Assembly: GCF_001513745.1 (NCBI RefSeq)
Contig: NZ_CP013382.1
Span: 1-64,000 of the forward strand
Direction: 5' to 3'
Source of the DNA: Burkholderia humptydooensis
GTDB taxonomy: Bacteria > Pseudomonadota > Gammaproteobacteria > Burkholderiales > Burkholderiaceae
Length of the DNA stretch: 64,000 bases
In this document: positions 47,011 to 56,866 of the stretch, piece by piece
Layout of the letters: every line of letters begins with the position of its first letter
How positions within the stretch are numbered: the stretch's first letter is position 1
Program-made: the position numbers and the translations under genes
The notes under the pieces: generated by a model
Seen by the model: the letters and a program-made list of their open reading frames with translations, nothing else
Told to the model about the DNA's origin: nothing
Databases searched by the model: none

Positions 47011-47814
47011 TCAATGCTTGCCGGCCGGCGACCGGTGCTTGTACAGCACGTCCTGATCGACGCGGATCAGATTCTGTCCCGCGTCGACGACGAAATCGGC
47101 GCCGTTGTACGCAGGCCCCGTCAACAGCAGGATCGCGTCCGCGACGTCGTTCGGTCCGGCGATCCGCGCAAGCGGCGTCGATGCGCGGCTCGCGTGCTCG
47201 AAATCGGCGGGCGTCTGATCGTCGCTCGGCAGCATCAATCCAGGAAACACCGCGTTCACGCGCAGCACCGGGCTCGCCGACAGCGCGAGCATCTGCGTGA
47301 GATTGCCGAGCGCCGCTTTCGCGACCGTGTAGCTGAAGTGGTCGCGATGGAAGTTTTCCTTGATCTTCTGATCGACGACGTTGATCACGACGCCCTGCGC
47401 GAGCGCCGCCTTCGCACGCTCGTAGTACGCGCGCGTCAGCAGGACCGGTGCGCGGCAGTTGATCGCCCACGCGTTGTCGAATGCGGCGAGATCGAAGCTC
47501 GGCAGATGGTCCTGCCAGAACACGGACGCGTTGTTCACGAGCACGTCGAGACGGCCGAAGCGCGCGTAGACCGCATCGACGAGCTGCGTGATCGCCTCCG
47601 CGTGCGCGAGGTCCGCCTGCAGCGCGACGGCTTCGCCGCCCGACGATTCGATCTCGCGCACGACCGCCTGCGCGGCGTCGGCCGAGCGGTCGTAGTGCAC
47701 CGCTACGCGATAGCCGCGCGCGGCGAAGCGCAACGCGAACGCCCGGCCCGCGCGCCGCGCGGCGCCCGTCACGAGCACGACGGGCGGGGTGGCTGATTTC
47801 ATGCTCGGCTGCAT
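47011..47814 (-). CDS. FolM-like pteridine reductase (SDR)
   Basis: A 267-residue short-chain dehydrogenase. The cofactor motif TGAARRAGRAFALRF carries the Arg-rich variant seen in FolM/pteridine reductases, with NNASVFWQD near 95 and the catalytic YTVAK near 167. It should reduce dihydromonapterin or a similar pterin with NADPH. Its ATG follows the folE stop directly (TAAATG), so both are co-translated in one pterin operon, which supports the assignment. Confidence 0.75.
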   Translation of the reverse strand: MQPSMKSATPPVVLVTGAARRAGRAFALRFAARGYRVAVHYDRSADAAQAVVREIESSGGEAVALQADLAHAEAITQLVDAVYARFGRLDVLVNNASVFWQDHLPSFDLAAFDNAWAINCRAPVLLTRAYYERAKAALAQGVVINVVDQKIKENFHRDHFSYTVAKAALGNLTQMLALSASPVLRVNAVFPGLMLPSDDQTPADFEHASRASTPLARIAGPNDVADAILLLTGPAYNGADFVVDAGQNLIRVDQDVLYKHRSPAGKH

Positions 47815-48486
47815 TTACGTATTCGTCAGGTTGACCGAGGAAGGGTTCGCGACGATCGACAGGAATTCGCGGCGCGTCGTCGGATCGGAGCGGAACGTGC
47901 CGAGCATCCGCGACGTCACCATCTCGACGCCGGGCTTGTGGATGCCGCGCGTCGAGATGCACTGGTGCGCGGCCTCGAGAATCACGCCGACGCCTTTCGG
48001 CTGCAGCACGTCGAACAGCGTGTCGGCGATCTGCACCGTCATCTTTTCCTGGATCTGCAGGCGCTTCGCGAACGCATCGACGAGACGCGCGAGCTTCGAG
48101 ATGCCGACGACGCGATGATTCGGCAGATACGCGACGTGCGCGCGGCCGATGATCGGCACCATATGATGCTCGCAATAGCTTTCGAAGCGGATATCCTTCA
48201 GCACGATCATCTCGTCGTAGCCGTCGACTTCGCTGAACGTGCGCGCAAGAATGTCGCGCGGCTCGAGCGCGTAGCCGACGAAGAATTCTTCGTATGCGCG
48301 GACGACGCGCGCCGGCGTGTCGACGAGACCTTCGCGTTCCGGATCGTCGCCCGCCCAGCGCAGCAGCACGCGAACGGCCGCTTCGGCTTCGTCGCGGCTC
48401 GGCCGGTTCGCCGGCGCGCTCGTGCGGGCCGCCTCACGGGCGGCCCGCTTGCCTGCCGCCTTGCTCGCGGTCTTTCCTTTAGCCAT
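47815..48486 (-). CDS. folE: GTP cyclohydrolase I
   Basis: A 223-residue type I GTP cyclohydrolase, making dihydroneopterin triphosphate from GTP. Zinc ligands are visible in [21 protein letters not shown] (Cys, His) and HQCISTRGI (Cys). The first 35 residues are a lysine/alanine-rich extension. ATG 48486 is chosen; the frame upstream has no ribosome site. The next gene is the FolM-like reductase. Confidence 0.92.
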   Translation of the reverse strand: MAKGKTASKAAGKRAAREAARTSAPANRPSRDEAEAAVRVLLRWAGDDPEREGLVDTPARVVRAYEEFFVGYALEPRDILARTFSEVDGYDEMIVLKDIRFESYCEHHMVPIIGRAHVAYLPNHRVVGISKLARLVDAFAKRLQIQEKMTVQIADTLFDVLQPKGVGVILEAAHQCISTRGIHKPGVEMVTSRMLGTFRSDPTTRREFLSIVANPSSVNLTNT

Positions 48487-48630
48487 ATGCTCTGAACTCC
48501 ATGAAGACCGCTGATGCTGCGGCCGGTCGATCATTGTTTCATGCTTTCGCTGCGAGCGTGCGCTGCGGTTCGCGTTTGCAAACGACGGGCGAGCGTGGCC
48601 GCACGCGCCGCTTGCGGTTGCCGCTCGCCG

Positions 48631-49554
48631 TCACTTCGGCCATTCGTCGAGCGCATCGTTGAACAGCCCGGCGACGACGCCGCGCAGCCACGCGATGCTC
48701 GGATCGTTGTGGAACTTGCGATGCCAATGCTGCTTCAGGTCGAAGCGCGGCAACGGCAGCGGCGGCTCGACGAGCGTGATCGATGCGTGCTCGGTTGCAT
48801 ACGCATAGCCGATCGCGTGCGGGACGGTCGCGATCAGATCGGTGCGGCTCAGGATGAACGGCAGGCTCATGAAATGCGGCGTCTCGAGCACCGCCCGGCG
48901 CGCGAGCCGCCGCTTCGCCAGATACTGCTCGAGCACTTCCTGGCTGCGGCCTTCCGCGCGCACGACCGCGTGGCCGCACGCGAGGAACCGCTCGAGTGTG
49001 AGCGGCCGCTCGGCGAGCGGGTGGCCGCGCCGCAGCAGGCAGATGAAGCGGTGCGTGAAGAGCCGCTGCTGAAAGAAGTTCGTGCCGCCGAGATCCGGAA
49101 AGTAGCCGACCGCGAGATCGATGCCGCCGTCCTCGAGCGCGTGCGCGACTTGCGCGTGCGACAGCGACGCCGAGCGCAGGTTCGCATGCGGCGCGCGTTC
49201 CGCGAACGCCTGCAGCAGCCTCGGCAGGAACACGATCTCGCCGACGTCGGACAATGCGATCGAGAACGTGCGCGCGCTCTTCGCCGGATCGAAGTCGTGC
49301 GGCGCGCCGAGGCCGCGCTCGATGCTCGCGAGCGCGTCGCGCGCGGCCGGAATCAGTGCGAGCGCGCGAGGCGTCGGCTCCATGCCGCGCGAGGTTCGCA
49401 CGAACAGCGGATCGCCGAAGTGCTCGCGCAGCCGCCCGAGCGCGGCGCTCACGCGCGGCTGGCTCACGCCTAGCAACTCGCCCGCGCGGCTCACGTTGCG
49501 CGTCTCGTTGAGCGCGACCAGATAAGGAATCAGGTTCAGATCGAGATCAGGCAT
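48631..49554 (-). CDS. LysR-family regulator beside pobA
   Basis: A 307-residue LysR protein with helix-turn-helix LNETRNVSRAGELLGVSQPRVSAALGRLREHFGDPLFVRT and a periplasmic-binding-type effector domain. It is divergent from pobA (220 bases between starts), so it is the probable 4-hydroxybenzoate or protocatechuate-responsive activator. A conserved 26-base motif lies in this gap and again ahead of pcaI. Confidence 0.85.
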   Translation of the reverse strand: MPDLDLNLIPYLVALNETRNVSRAGELLGVSQPRVSAALGRLREHFGDPLFVRTSRGMEPTPRALALIPAARDALASIERGLGAPHDFDPAKSARTFSIALSDVGEIVFLPRLLQAFAERAPHANLRSASLSHAQVAHALEDGGIDLAVGYFPDLGGTNFFQQRLFTHRFICLLRRGHPLAERPLTLERFLACGHAVVRAEGRSQEVLEQYLAKRRLARRAVLETPHFMSLPFILSRTDLIATVPHAIGYAYATEHASITLVEPPLPLPRFDLKQHWHRKFHNDPSIAWLRGVVAGLFNDALDEWPK

Positions 49555-49635
49555 CGCATCACTACTATTGAATATCCATATAGAACTTATCTCCTAAATT
49601 GCATTGCTGAATAGTCGGGATAGCGCTGACAATCT

Positions 49636-49661
49636 GTTCGCTATTCGAATCAATGTTCATA
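49636..49661. promoter_or_regulatory. Shared pob/pca motif, copy 1
   Basis: The 26-base stretch begins GTTCGCTATTCGAATCAATG. It matches the pcaI upstream copy (51083-51108) at 22 of 26 positions and has TTCG/CGAA arms. It lies between the LysR gene and pobA and is a candidate operator. Confidence 0.65.
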
Positions 49662-49774
49662 TTGCATGCGACCGGAGTGCGAAGCGCGGGGCCGGAGTCA
49701 GTGCGGACAGAAGCACCGACTCCGGCCGACATAAGCGCCAAAGCGCCAACGCCGATCGACACAGGAGACGAACA

Positions 49775-50998
49775 ATGCGCACGCAAGTCACGATCATCGG
49801 CGCCGGCCCGTCCGGCCTGCTGCTTTCCCATCTGCTCCGTCTGCAAGGCATCGACGCCGTCGTGCTCGAAGCGCGCTCGCGCGAATACTGCGAGAACCGG
49901 ATTCGCGCCGGCGTGCTCGAGCAGGGCACCGTCGACACGCTGAACGAAGCGGGCCTGGGCGCGCGGATGCGGCGCGAGGGGCTCGTTCATCGCGGCATCG
50001 AACTGCTGTTCGACGGCCGCCGCCACCGGATCGACTTCGGTGTGTTGACGCCCGGCAGAGCGATCACCGTGTACAGCCAGCACGAAGTCGTGCGCGACCT
50101 GATCGCGGCCGCGCTCGAAAACGGCCAGCCGATCCATTTCGACGTGCGCGACGTCGCGCTGCACGGCGTCGCAACCGATCGGCCTTCGGTGACGTTCACG
50201 CACGCGGACGGCCGCACCGACCGGATCGATTGCGACTACATCGCCGGTTGCGACGGCTTTCACGGCGTCGCGCGCCAGACGATCCCGGCCGAACGGCTGC
50301 GCACGTTCGAGCGCGTGTATCCGTACGCGTGGCTCGGCATCCTTGCCGATGCGGCGCCGTCGCTCGACGAACTCGTCTATGCGCACCACGCGCGCGGCTT
50401 CGCGCTGTTCTCGATGCGCTCGCCGACCGTCACCCGACTGTACCTGCAATGCCGGCCCGACGAGAACCTGGCCGAATGGCCGGATGCGCGGATCTGGGAA
50501 GAGCTGCGCACGCGTTTCGAAAACGAAGGCGGCTGGACGCCGAACGAAGGCCGCATCACGCAGAAGAGCGTGACGCCGATGCGCAGCTTCGTGTCGGAGA
50601 CGATGCAGTACGGCCGGCTGTTTCTCGCGGGCGATGCCGCGCACATCGTGCCGCCGACGGGCGCGAAGGGGATGAATCTCGCGGTCGCCGACGTTCGGGC
50701 GCTCGCGCGCGCGCTGGGCGCGCGCTACCGCGACGGGCGCGACGATCTTCTCGATGCCTACTCGTCAACCTGTCTGGAACGGATATGGCGCGCCGAGCAT
50801 TTTTCGTATTGGATGACGAATATGCTGCATCCGTCGGTCGACGATTCGCCGTTCATCAATCGGCTGAAGCGCGCCGAGCTCAAGTACGTGACGCGTTCGC
50901 GCGCGGCCGCGCAGTCTCTCGCGGAGAACTACGTCGGCTTGCCGTTCGACGATGCGGCGGGCATCGCGTCATCGTTCGACGAGGTCGCCGCAGCGTGA
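49775..50998 (+). CDS. pobA: 4-hydroxybenzoate 3-monooxygenase
   Basis: A 407-residue FAD monooxygenase that turns 4-hydroxybenzoate into protocatechuate with NADPH and O2. FAD motifs are IIGAGPSGLLLSHLL at the N-terminus, the RAGVLEQGTVD region, and GDAAHIVPPTGAKGMNLAVADV near 285. AGGAGA precedes ATG 49775. It is divergent from the LysR gene and starts the 4-hydroxybenzoate branch whose later enzymes follow. Confidence 0.92.
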   Translation: MRTQVTIIGAGPSGLLLSHLLRLQGIDAVVLEARSREYCENRIRAGVLEQGTVDTLNEAGLGARMRREGLVHRGIELLFDGRRHRIDFGVLTPGRAITVYSQHEVVRDLIAAALENGQPIHFDVRDVALHGVATDRPSVTFTHADGRTDRIDCDYIAGCDGFHGVARQTIPAERLRTFERVYPYAWLGILADAAPSLDELVYAHHARGFALFSMRSPTVTRLYLQCRPDENLAEWPDARIWEELRTRFENEGGWTPNEGRITQKSVTPMRSFVSETMQYGRLFLAGDAAHIVPPTGAKGMNLAVADVRALARALGARYRDGRDDLLDAYSSTCLERIWRAEHFSYWMTNMLHPSVDDSPFINRLKRAELKYVTRSRAAAQSLAENYVGLPFDDAAGIASSFDEVAAA

Positions 50999-51082
50999 GC
51001 GCGTCGCGCCGCAACCGCGGACACGGGGCCGGCTGGCGTTGCCTTGACAATCGTGCGCACGCGCCTCTATGATCGGCAAATC

Positions 51083-51108
51083 GTTCGCTAATCGAATCAG
51101 AGTTCGTA
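51083..51108. promoter_or_regulatory. Shared pob/pca motif, copy 2
   Basis: The 26-base stretch begins GTTCGCTAATCGAATCAGAG and is 22/26 identical to the copy in the pobA upstream region. It lies 97 bases before pcaI, suggesting common control of pobA and the pca operon. Confidence 0.65.
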
Positions 51109-51204
51109 ATTAGAACAAATCGGGTCGTCTGGCGAAGCGCGCAGCTTCTCGCGCGAACGCGTGCCGCGACGGGCGCGTGCGCGCGGATTCGCATAGGAAG
51201 AGAC

Positions 51205-51909
51205 ATGGTCAACAAGATTTTCGATTCCCTCCAGTCGGCGGTGGCCGATGTCCACGACGGCGCGACGATCATGATCGGCGGCTTCGGCACGGCCGGGATG
51301 CCCGCCGAACTGATCGACGCGCTGATCGCGCAGGGCGCGCGCGACCTGACGATCGTCAACAACAACGCCGGCAACGGCGAGACGGGCCTCGCCGCGCTGC
51401 TGAAGGCGAAGCGCGTGCGCAGGATCATCTGCTCGTTCCCCCGCCAGGCCGATTCGCAGGTGTTCGACGCGCTGTATCGCGCGGGCGAGCTCGAGCTCGA
51501 GCTGGTGCCGCAAGGCAATCTCGCCGAGCGGATTCGCGCGGCGGGCGCCGGCATCGGCGGCTTCTTCTCGCCGACGGGCTACGGCACGAAGCTCGCTGAA
51601 GGCAAGGAAACGCGCGTGATCGACGGCAAGCACTACGTGTTCGAGACGCCGATCCACGCGGATTTCGCGCTCGTGAAGGCGCACCAGGGCGACCGCTGGG
51701 GCAACCTCGTCTATCGAAAGACCGCGCGCAACTTCGGGCCGGTGATGGCGATGGCCGCGAAGACGTCGATCGTGCAGGTGTCGGAAGTCGTGCCGCTCGG
51801 CGCGCTGAATCCCGAGCACATCGTGACGCCCGGCATCTTCGTGCAGCGCATCGTCGAAGTGCCGCAGGCCGCGCATGCGGCCGAGCTGGCCGCCGAGCGC
51901 GCCGCCTGA
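51205..51909 (+). CDS. pcaI: 3-oxoadipate CoA-transferase subunit A
   Basis: A 234-residue alpha subunit that with PcaJ moves CoA from succinyl-CoA to 3-oxoadipate. The family signature is DGATIMIGGFGTAGMPAELI near residue 20 and NNNAGNGETGLAALL near 50. It opens the pca gene row; pcaJ starts 18 bases after its stop. Confidence 0.93.
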   Translation: MVNKIFDSLQSAVADVHDGATIMIGGFGTAGMPAELIDALIAQGARDLTIVNNNAGNGETGLAALLKAKRVRRIICSFPRQADSQVFDALYRAGELELELVPQGNLAERIRAAGAGIGGFFSPTGYGTKLAEGKETRVIDGKHYVFETPIHADFALVKAHQGDRWGNLVYRKTARNFGPVMAMAAKTSIVQVSEVVPLGALNPEHIVTPGIFVQRIVEVPQAAHAAELAAERAA

Positions 51910-51927
51910 ATCCCCGAGGAGAACACG

Positions 51928-52584
51928 ATGAAACGACTGACCCGCGACGACATGGCGAAGCGCGTCGCGCAAGACATTCCCGAAGGCGCATACGTGAACC
52001 TCGGCATCGGCGTGCCGACGCTCGTCGCGAACCATCTCGATCCGAGCAAGGAAATCTTCCTGCACAGCGAGAACGGCCTGCTCGGCATGGGCCCCGCCCC
52101 CGCGCCGGGTGAAGAGGACGACGAGCTGATCAACGCCGGCAAGCAGCACGTGACGCTGCTCACGGGCGGCGCGTACTTCCATCACGCGGATTCGTTCGCG
52201 ATGATGCGCGGCGGCCATCTCGACTATTGCGTGCTCGGCGCATTCCAGGTGTCCGCGCAAGGCGACCTCGCGAACTGGCACACGGGCGCGCCCGACGCGA
52301 TTCCCGCGGTGGGCGGCGCGATGGATCTCGCGATCGGCGCGAAGCAGGTGTTCGTGATGATGGAGCACCTGACGAAGCAGGGCGAGAGCAAGATCGTCGC
52401 CGAATGCTCGTACCCGGTGACGGGCGTGCGCTGCGTCGACCGCATCTACACCGATCTCGCGGTGCTCGACGTGACGCGCGACGGCCTCGCCGTGCGCGAG
52501 ATTTTCGCCGACCTCTCGTTCGACTCGCTGCAGAAGCTCACGGGCGTGCCGCTCGTCGACGCGACGCAGAAGGCTGCGGCGTGA
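51928..52584 (+). CDS. pcaJ: 3-oxoadipate CoA-transferase subunit B
   Basis: A 218-residue beta subunit with the catalytic glutamate in HSENGLLGMGP near residue 50 and the NLGIGVPTLVANHL stretch before it. GAGGAG precedes ATG 51928. It forms the transferase with PcaI. Confidence 0.93.
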   Translation: MKRLTRDDMAKRVAQDIPEGAYVNLGIGVPTLVANHLDPSKEIFLHSENGLLGMGPAPAPGEEDDELINAGKQHVTLLTGGAYFHHADSFAMMRGGHLDYCVLGAFQVSAQGDLANWHTGAPDAIPAVGGAMDLAIGAKQVFVMMEHLTKQGESKIVAECSYPVTGVRCVDRIYTDLAVLDVTRDGLAVREIFADLSFDSLQKLTGVPLVDATQKAAA

Positions 52585-52723
52585 TGCGGCGCGGCGCCGC
52601 TCGCTTCGCTCGGCGGCCCGGCGCGATTGGCGCGGATTGGCCGCGATTGGCTGAACGGCCGATCGCGCAACGTCCGGCGCTTCGGTGGACAATAAGCGCA
52701 ATTCGTTTTTTTCGATCGACTCC

Positions 52724-54082
52724 ATGCTCGAAGACAGTGCCCGCCTGACCGCTCTCGTTTGCGGAAGCGAACCGCTCAACCGGATCTGGTCGCCGCATGC
52801 GACGTTGCAACGGATGCTCGACGTCGAAGCGGCGCTCGCGCGCGCGCTCGCCGCGAACGGCGTGATTCCGGCGAGCGCGGTGCAGCCGATCGAGGCCGCA
52901 TGCACGGCCGGCGCACTCGATGCGCAAGCGCTGATGCGCGAAGCGGCGCTCGGCGGCAACCTCGCGATTCCGCTCGTCAGGCAACTGACCGCGCACGTGA
53001 AGGCGCGCGACGTCGAAGCGGCGAAGTACGTGCACTGGGGCGCGACGAGCCAGGACATCATCGATACGGCGACCGTGCTGCAACTTCGCGACACGTTCGA
53101 CTGGCTCGATCCGCTGCTGCGCGACTCGTGCGCGACGCTTGCGGCGCTCGCGGCCGCGCACCGCGCGACGCCGATGATCGGCCGCACGTGGTTGCAGCAG
53201 GCGCTGCCGATCACGCTCGGATTGAAGTTCGCGCAATGGCTCGACGCGCTGCTCCGTCATCGCGAGCGTGTCGCAGCATTGCGCGAGCGCGCGCTCGCGT
53301 TGCAGTTCGGCGGCGCGGCGGGCACGCTCGCGAGCCTGCGCGACGCGGCGTCCGCGGTGGCGCGCGCGCTCGCGGACGATCTGCAGCTCGCGCTGCCGGC
53401 CGTGCCGTGGCACACGCAGCGCGACCGGATCGCCGAGACCGCCGCTTGCTTCGGGATGCTGATCGGCACGCTCGGCAAGATCGCGCGAGACATTTCGCTG
53501 TCGATGCAGACGGAGATCGGCGAACTCGCGGAGCCTGCCGCGGCGGGCAAGGGCGGCTCGTCGACGATGCCGCACAAGCGCAATCCGGTCGGCTGCGCGG
53601 CCGTGCTGAGCGCGGCCGTGCGCGCGCCGGGGCTCGTGTCGACCGTGCTCGCCGGCATGGTTCAGGAGCACGAGCGCGCGCTCGGCGGCTGGCAAGCCGA
53701 GTGGGATGCGCTGCCCGAACTCGCGCGACTCGCGGGCGGCGCGCTCGCGCAGATCGCGCAGATCGTCGATGGCCTCACTGTCGACGTCGCGCGTTTGGCC
53801 GAAAATCTCGACGCGACGCATGGCCTCGTGCTCGGCGAGGCGGTGATGCTCGCGCTCGGCGAGAAGATCGGCCGGCTCGACGCGCATCATCTCGTCGAGC
53901 GCGCATCGAAGGAAGCCGTGCGCAGCGGCCGCTCACTGCACGACGTGCTGGCCGCGGACCCTGACGTCGCCGCGCACCTCGCGCCGGATGCGCTGCGGCA
54001 GTTGCTCGACCCCGCTCATTACGTCGGCGAGGCGCACGCCTATGTCGACGCCGTGCTCGCGCTCCACGCGAGCCGCCATTAA
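52724..54082 (+). CDS. pcaB: 3-carboxy-cis,cis-muconate cycloisomerase
   Basis: A 452-residue member of the fumarase/aspartase superfamily that lactonises 3-carboxymuconate. The signature loop GSSTMPHKRNPVG is near residue 280. ATG 52724 (MLEDSARL) is preferred; a GTG at 52685 is in frame. It follows pcaJ by about 140 bases and precedes pcaD by 12. Confidence 0.9.
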   Translation: MLEDSARLTALVCGSEPLNRIWSPHATLQRMLDVEAALARALAANGVIPASAVQPIEAACTAGALDAQALMREAALGGNLAIPLVRQLTAHVKARDVEAAKYVHWGATSQDIIDTATVLQLRDTFDWLDPLLRDSCATLAALAAAHRATPMIGRTWLQQALPITLGLKFAQWLDALLRHRERVAALRERALALQFGGAAGTLASLRDAASAVARALADDLQLALPAVPWHTQRDRIAETAACFGMLIGTLGKIARDISLSMQTEIGELAEPAAAGKGGSSTMPHKRNPVGCAAVLSAAVRAPGLVSTVLAGMVQEHERALGGWQAEWDALPELARLAGGALAQIAQIVDGLTVDVARLAENLDATHGLVLGEAVMLALGEKIGRLDAHHLVERASKEAVRSGRSLHDVLAADPDVAAHLAPDALRQLLDPAHYVGEAHAYVDAVLALHASRH

Positions 54083-54094
54083 GGAGGGATTCCC

Positions 54095-54880
54095 ATGCCT
54101 TTCGCTTCAGTCGATGGAGTGCGACTGCATTACCGGATCGATCGCGCGGCGCGCGCCGACGCGCCGTGGCTCGTGTTCTCGAACTCGCTCGGCGCGGACC
54201 TGTCGATGTGGGCACCGCAGATCGGCCCGCTGACCGCGCACTTCAATCTGCTGCGCTACGACACGCGCGGTCACGGCCATTCGGACGCGCCGGCGGGCTC
54301 GTACACGATCGCGCAACTGGCGGGCGACGTGATCGGCCTCCTCGATCACGTCGGAATCGCACGCGCGCATTTCTGCGGTATCTCGATGGGCGGCCTGACG
54401 GGCGCGGCGCTCGCCGCGCGCCATGCGGGGCGCATCGATCGCGTGGTGCTGTCGAACACGTCGGCCAGAATCGGCTCGCCGGAAATATGGGGGCCGCGCG
54501 CGCAGAAGGCGCGCACCGAAGGGATGGCGGCGCTCGCCGACGCGGTGCTGCCGCGCTGGTTCACGGCCGCATTCTTCGAGCATGAGCCGCGCCTCATCGA
54601 CGTGATCCGCGATACGTTCAATCACACGGACAAGGACGGCTACGCGGCGAACTGCGACGCGCTGAATGCCGCCGATCTGCGCGATGAAGTAAAGGGCATC
54701 GCGGTGCCGACGCTCGTCGTGACGGGCGCGCACGACCTTTCGACGCCGCCGGACCAGGGGCGCGCGCTCGCCGCGTCGGTCGCGGGCGCGAAGCATGTCG
54801 AATTCGACTGCGCGCACATCTCGAACATCGAATGTGCGGGCGGCTTCAATCGCACGCTGATCGATTTCCTGACGGCCTGA
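54095..54880 (+). CDS. pcaD: 3-oxoadipate enol-lactonase
   Basis: A 261-residue alpha/beta hydrolase that opens 3-oxoadipate enol-lactone. The nucleophile elbow is CGISMGG, an oxyanion region is VFSNSLGADLSMW, and the terminal His lies in FDCAHISNIE. AAGGAGG precedes ATG 54095. It continues the pca row. Confidence 0.92.
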   Translation: MPFASVDGVRLHYRIDRAARADAPWLVFSNSLGADLSMWAPQIGPLTAHFNLLRYDTRGHGHSDAPAGSYTIAQLAGDVIGLLDHVGIARAHFCGISMGGLTGAALAARHAGRIDRVVLSNTSARIGSPEIWGPRAQKARTEGMAALADAVLPRWFTAAFFEHEPRLIDVIRDTFNHTDKDGYAANCDALNAADLRDEVKGIAVPTLVVTGAHDLSTPPDQGRALAASVAGAKHVEFDCAHISNIECAGGFNRTLIDFLTA

Positions 54881-54895
54881 CGCGAGCGCATCGAG

Positions 54896-55282
54896 ATGAA
54901 CGACGATCAACGTTACGAAGCGGGCATGAACGTGCGCCGCGCGGTGCTCGGCGATGCGCACGTCGACCGCTCGCTCGCGAACCGCACCGAGCTGACCGAC
55001 GAATTCCAGAATCTGATCACGCGCTATGCGTGGGGCGAGATCTGGACGCGCGACGGCCTGCCGCGCCACACGCGCAGCCTGCTGACGATCGCGATGATGG
55101 TCGCGCTCAACCGCGGCGAGGAACTTGCGCTGCATCTGCGGGCAGCGAAGAACAACGGCGTGACGCGCGACGAGATCAAGGAAGTGCTGCTGCAGACCGC
55201 GATCTACTGCGGCGTGCCCGCGGCGAATTCGGCATTCCACCTCGCGCAGCGCATCTTCGGCGAAGAAGACAGCGCAGCCTGA
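54896..55282 (+). CDS. pcaC: 4-carboxymuconolactone decarboxylase
   Basis: A 128-residue CMD-family enzyme that decarboxylates 4-carboxymuconolactone. Typical parts are YEAGMNVRRAVLGDAHVDR, WTRDGLPRHTRSLLTIAMM and QTAIYCGVPAANSAFHLA. Pathway order with pcaB and pcaD is complete here. It starts 15 bases after pcaD. Confidence 0.92.
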   Translation: MNDDQRYEAGMNVRRAVLGDAHVDRSLANRTELTDEFQNLITRYAWGEIWTRDGLPRHTRSLLTIAMMVALNRGEELALHLRAAKNNGVTRDEIKEVLLQTAIYCGVPAANSAFHLAQRIFGEEDSAA

Positions 55283-55452
55283 CCTCGCTCGATACGAACG
55301 ACCCGAGAAGCACGAGAAGCACGCAACACGAAGCGACACACCGCACGGACGGCGCGCCGAACAACGGCCGCCGCCCGTGCGTGACGACACGCGCCGGCAT
55401 CGTATCGGCGCAGGACGCGAACGCGTCGACGATAACCCCAACGGAGACAGCA

Positions 55453-56808
55453 ATGACCGACCTCGCGCGCCAGCTCGATGTGCAGCAGTTCATCGACGAA
55501 CGGCGCTTTTCGCCTTATCAGTGGCTGATTTTGATCCTGTGTTTTCTGATCGTCGCGGCGGACGGCTTCGATACCGCTGCGATCGGCTTCGTTGCGCCTG
55601 CGCTCGGCCAGGAATGGCACGCGACGAAAGCCGCGCTCGGGCCGGTGATGAGCGCGGCGCTCGTCGGCCTCGCGCTCGGCGCGCTGACGGCAGGCCCGCT
55701 CGCCGACAGGATCGGCCGCAAGCGCGTGCTGGTGGGCTCGGTCGTGCTGTTCGGACTCTTCAGCATCGGCTGCGCTTTCACGCAGTCGGTGACGGAACTC
55801 GCGGTGCTGCGGTTGTTGACGGGGCTCGGCCTTGGCGCCGCGATGCCGAACGCGACGACGCTGATGGCCGAGTACGCGCCGCACGCGAAACGCTCGTTCC
55901 TCGTCAACACGATGTTCTGCGGCTTCACGCTCGGCTCGTCGGCGGGCGGCCTTGTCGCCGCTGCGCTGATTCCCGATCACGGATGGCGCAGCGTCTTTAT
56001 CGTCGGCGGCGTCGCGCCGCTCGTGCTCGGCGCATTGCTGGTCGCGCTACCCGAGTCGATCCGCTTCATGGTGCTGCGCGGCGCGCCGCACGAGCGGATC
56101 GCGGCGGTGCTGCGGAGGATCGCGCCCGATGCGACGTTTGACGGCGTGCGCTTCGTGCTGTCCGACGACCACGGCGAGCAGCGGCGCTCGGGTGCGGCCG
56201 TCGTGTTGTCGCCGCGCTATCGCGCCGGCACCGCGATGCTGTGGCTCACTTACTTCATGGGGCTGCTCGTCTACTACCTGATGACGAGCTGGCTGCCGAC
56301 GCTGATTCGCGACACGGGCTTCACGGTGCGCGATGCGGCGCTCGTCACCGCGCTGTTCCCGCTCGGCGGCGGCATCGGCGCGATCGCGTGCGGCTGGCTG
56401 ATGGACCGCTTCGAGCCGCATCGAGTGATTGCGGTCACGTATGCGCTGACGGCGTTGTTCGTGTGGATGATCGGATTGCAGGCCGGGCACCTCGCGCTGC
56501 TCGCGGCTGTCGTGTTCGTCGCGGGCGTTTGCATGAATGGTGCGCAATCGTCGCTGCCGGCGCTTGCGGCGGCGTTCTATCCGACGAGCGGGCGCGCGAC
56601 GGGCGTCGCGTGGATGCTCGGCGTCGGGCGCTTTGGCGGAATTCTGGGAGCGTTTTCGGGAGGCTTGCTGCTGCAGGCGCAACTCGGATTCGACACGATT
56701 TTTTCGATGCTCGCGGTGCCGGCGCTGATTGCGGCGGGTGCGCTGATGGTCAAGCGCGCGGCTGTGCTGCGCGACGGGGAGCCGAGCGCGCCAACGCGAG
56801 CGGCATGA
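55453..56808 (+). CDS. pcaK: Aromatic acid:H+ symporter
   Basis: A 451-residue MFS transporter of the AAHS family with twelve helices. The family motifs DGFDTAAIGFVAPAL in the first helix and the loop 2-3 GPLADRIGRKRVL are present. It should bring 4-hydroxybenzoate or protocatechuate into the cell, matching the enzymes upstream. GGAGA precedes ATG 55453. Confidence 0.9.
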   Translation: MTDLARQLDVQQFIDERRFSPYQWLILILCFLIVAADGFDTAAIGFVAPALGQEWHATKAALGPVMSAALVGLALGALTAGPLADRIGRKRVLVGSVVLFGLFSIGCAFTQSVTELAVLRLLTGLGLGAAMPNATTLMAEYAPHAKRSFLVNTMFCGFTLGSSAGGLVAAALIPDHGWRSVFIVGGVAPLVLGALLVALPESIRFMVLRGAPHERIAAVLRRIAPDATFDGVRFVLSDDHGEQRRSGAAVVLSPRYRAGTAMLWLTYFMGLLVYYLMTSWLPTLIRDTGFTVRDAALVTALFPLGGGIGAIACGWLMDRFEPHRVIAVTYALTALFVWMIGLQAGHLALLAAVVFVAGVCMNGAQSSLPALAAAFYPTSGRATGVAWMLGVGRFGGILGAFSGGLLLQAQLGFDTIFSMLAVPALIAAGALMVKRAAVLRDGEPSAPTRAA

Positions 56809-56866
56809 TTGGCATGATGGGGGCGAGCCATTGCGACGATCGACGGGGCGACGCGTTCGCGCCCCG

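Noticed and set aside
51097..53214. A 705-codon minus-strand frame over pcaI-pcaJ-pcaB
   Set aside because: Antisense to a complete, recognisable operon.
56640..56662. GAGCGTTTTCGGGAGG as a further iteron
   Set aside because: It lacks the GGTGAG part and lies inside the pcaK coding sequence.
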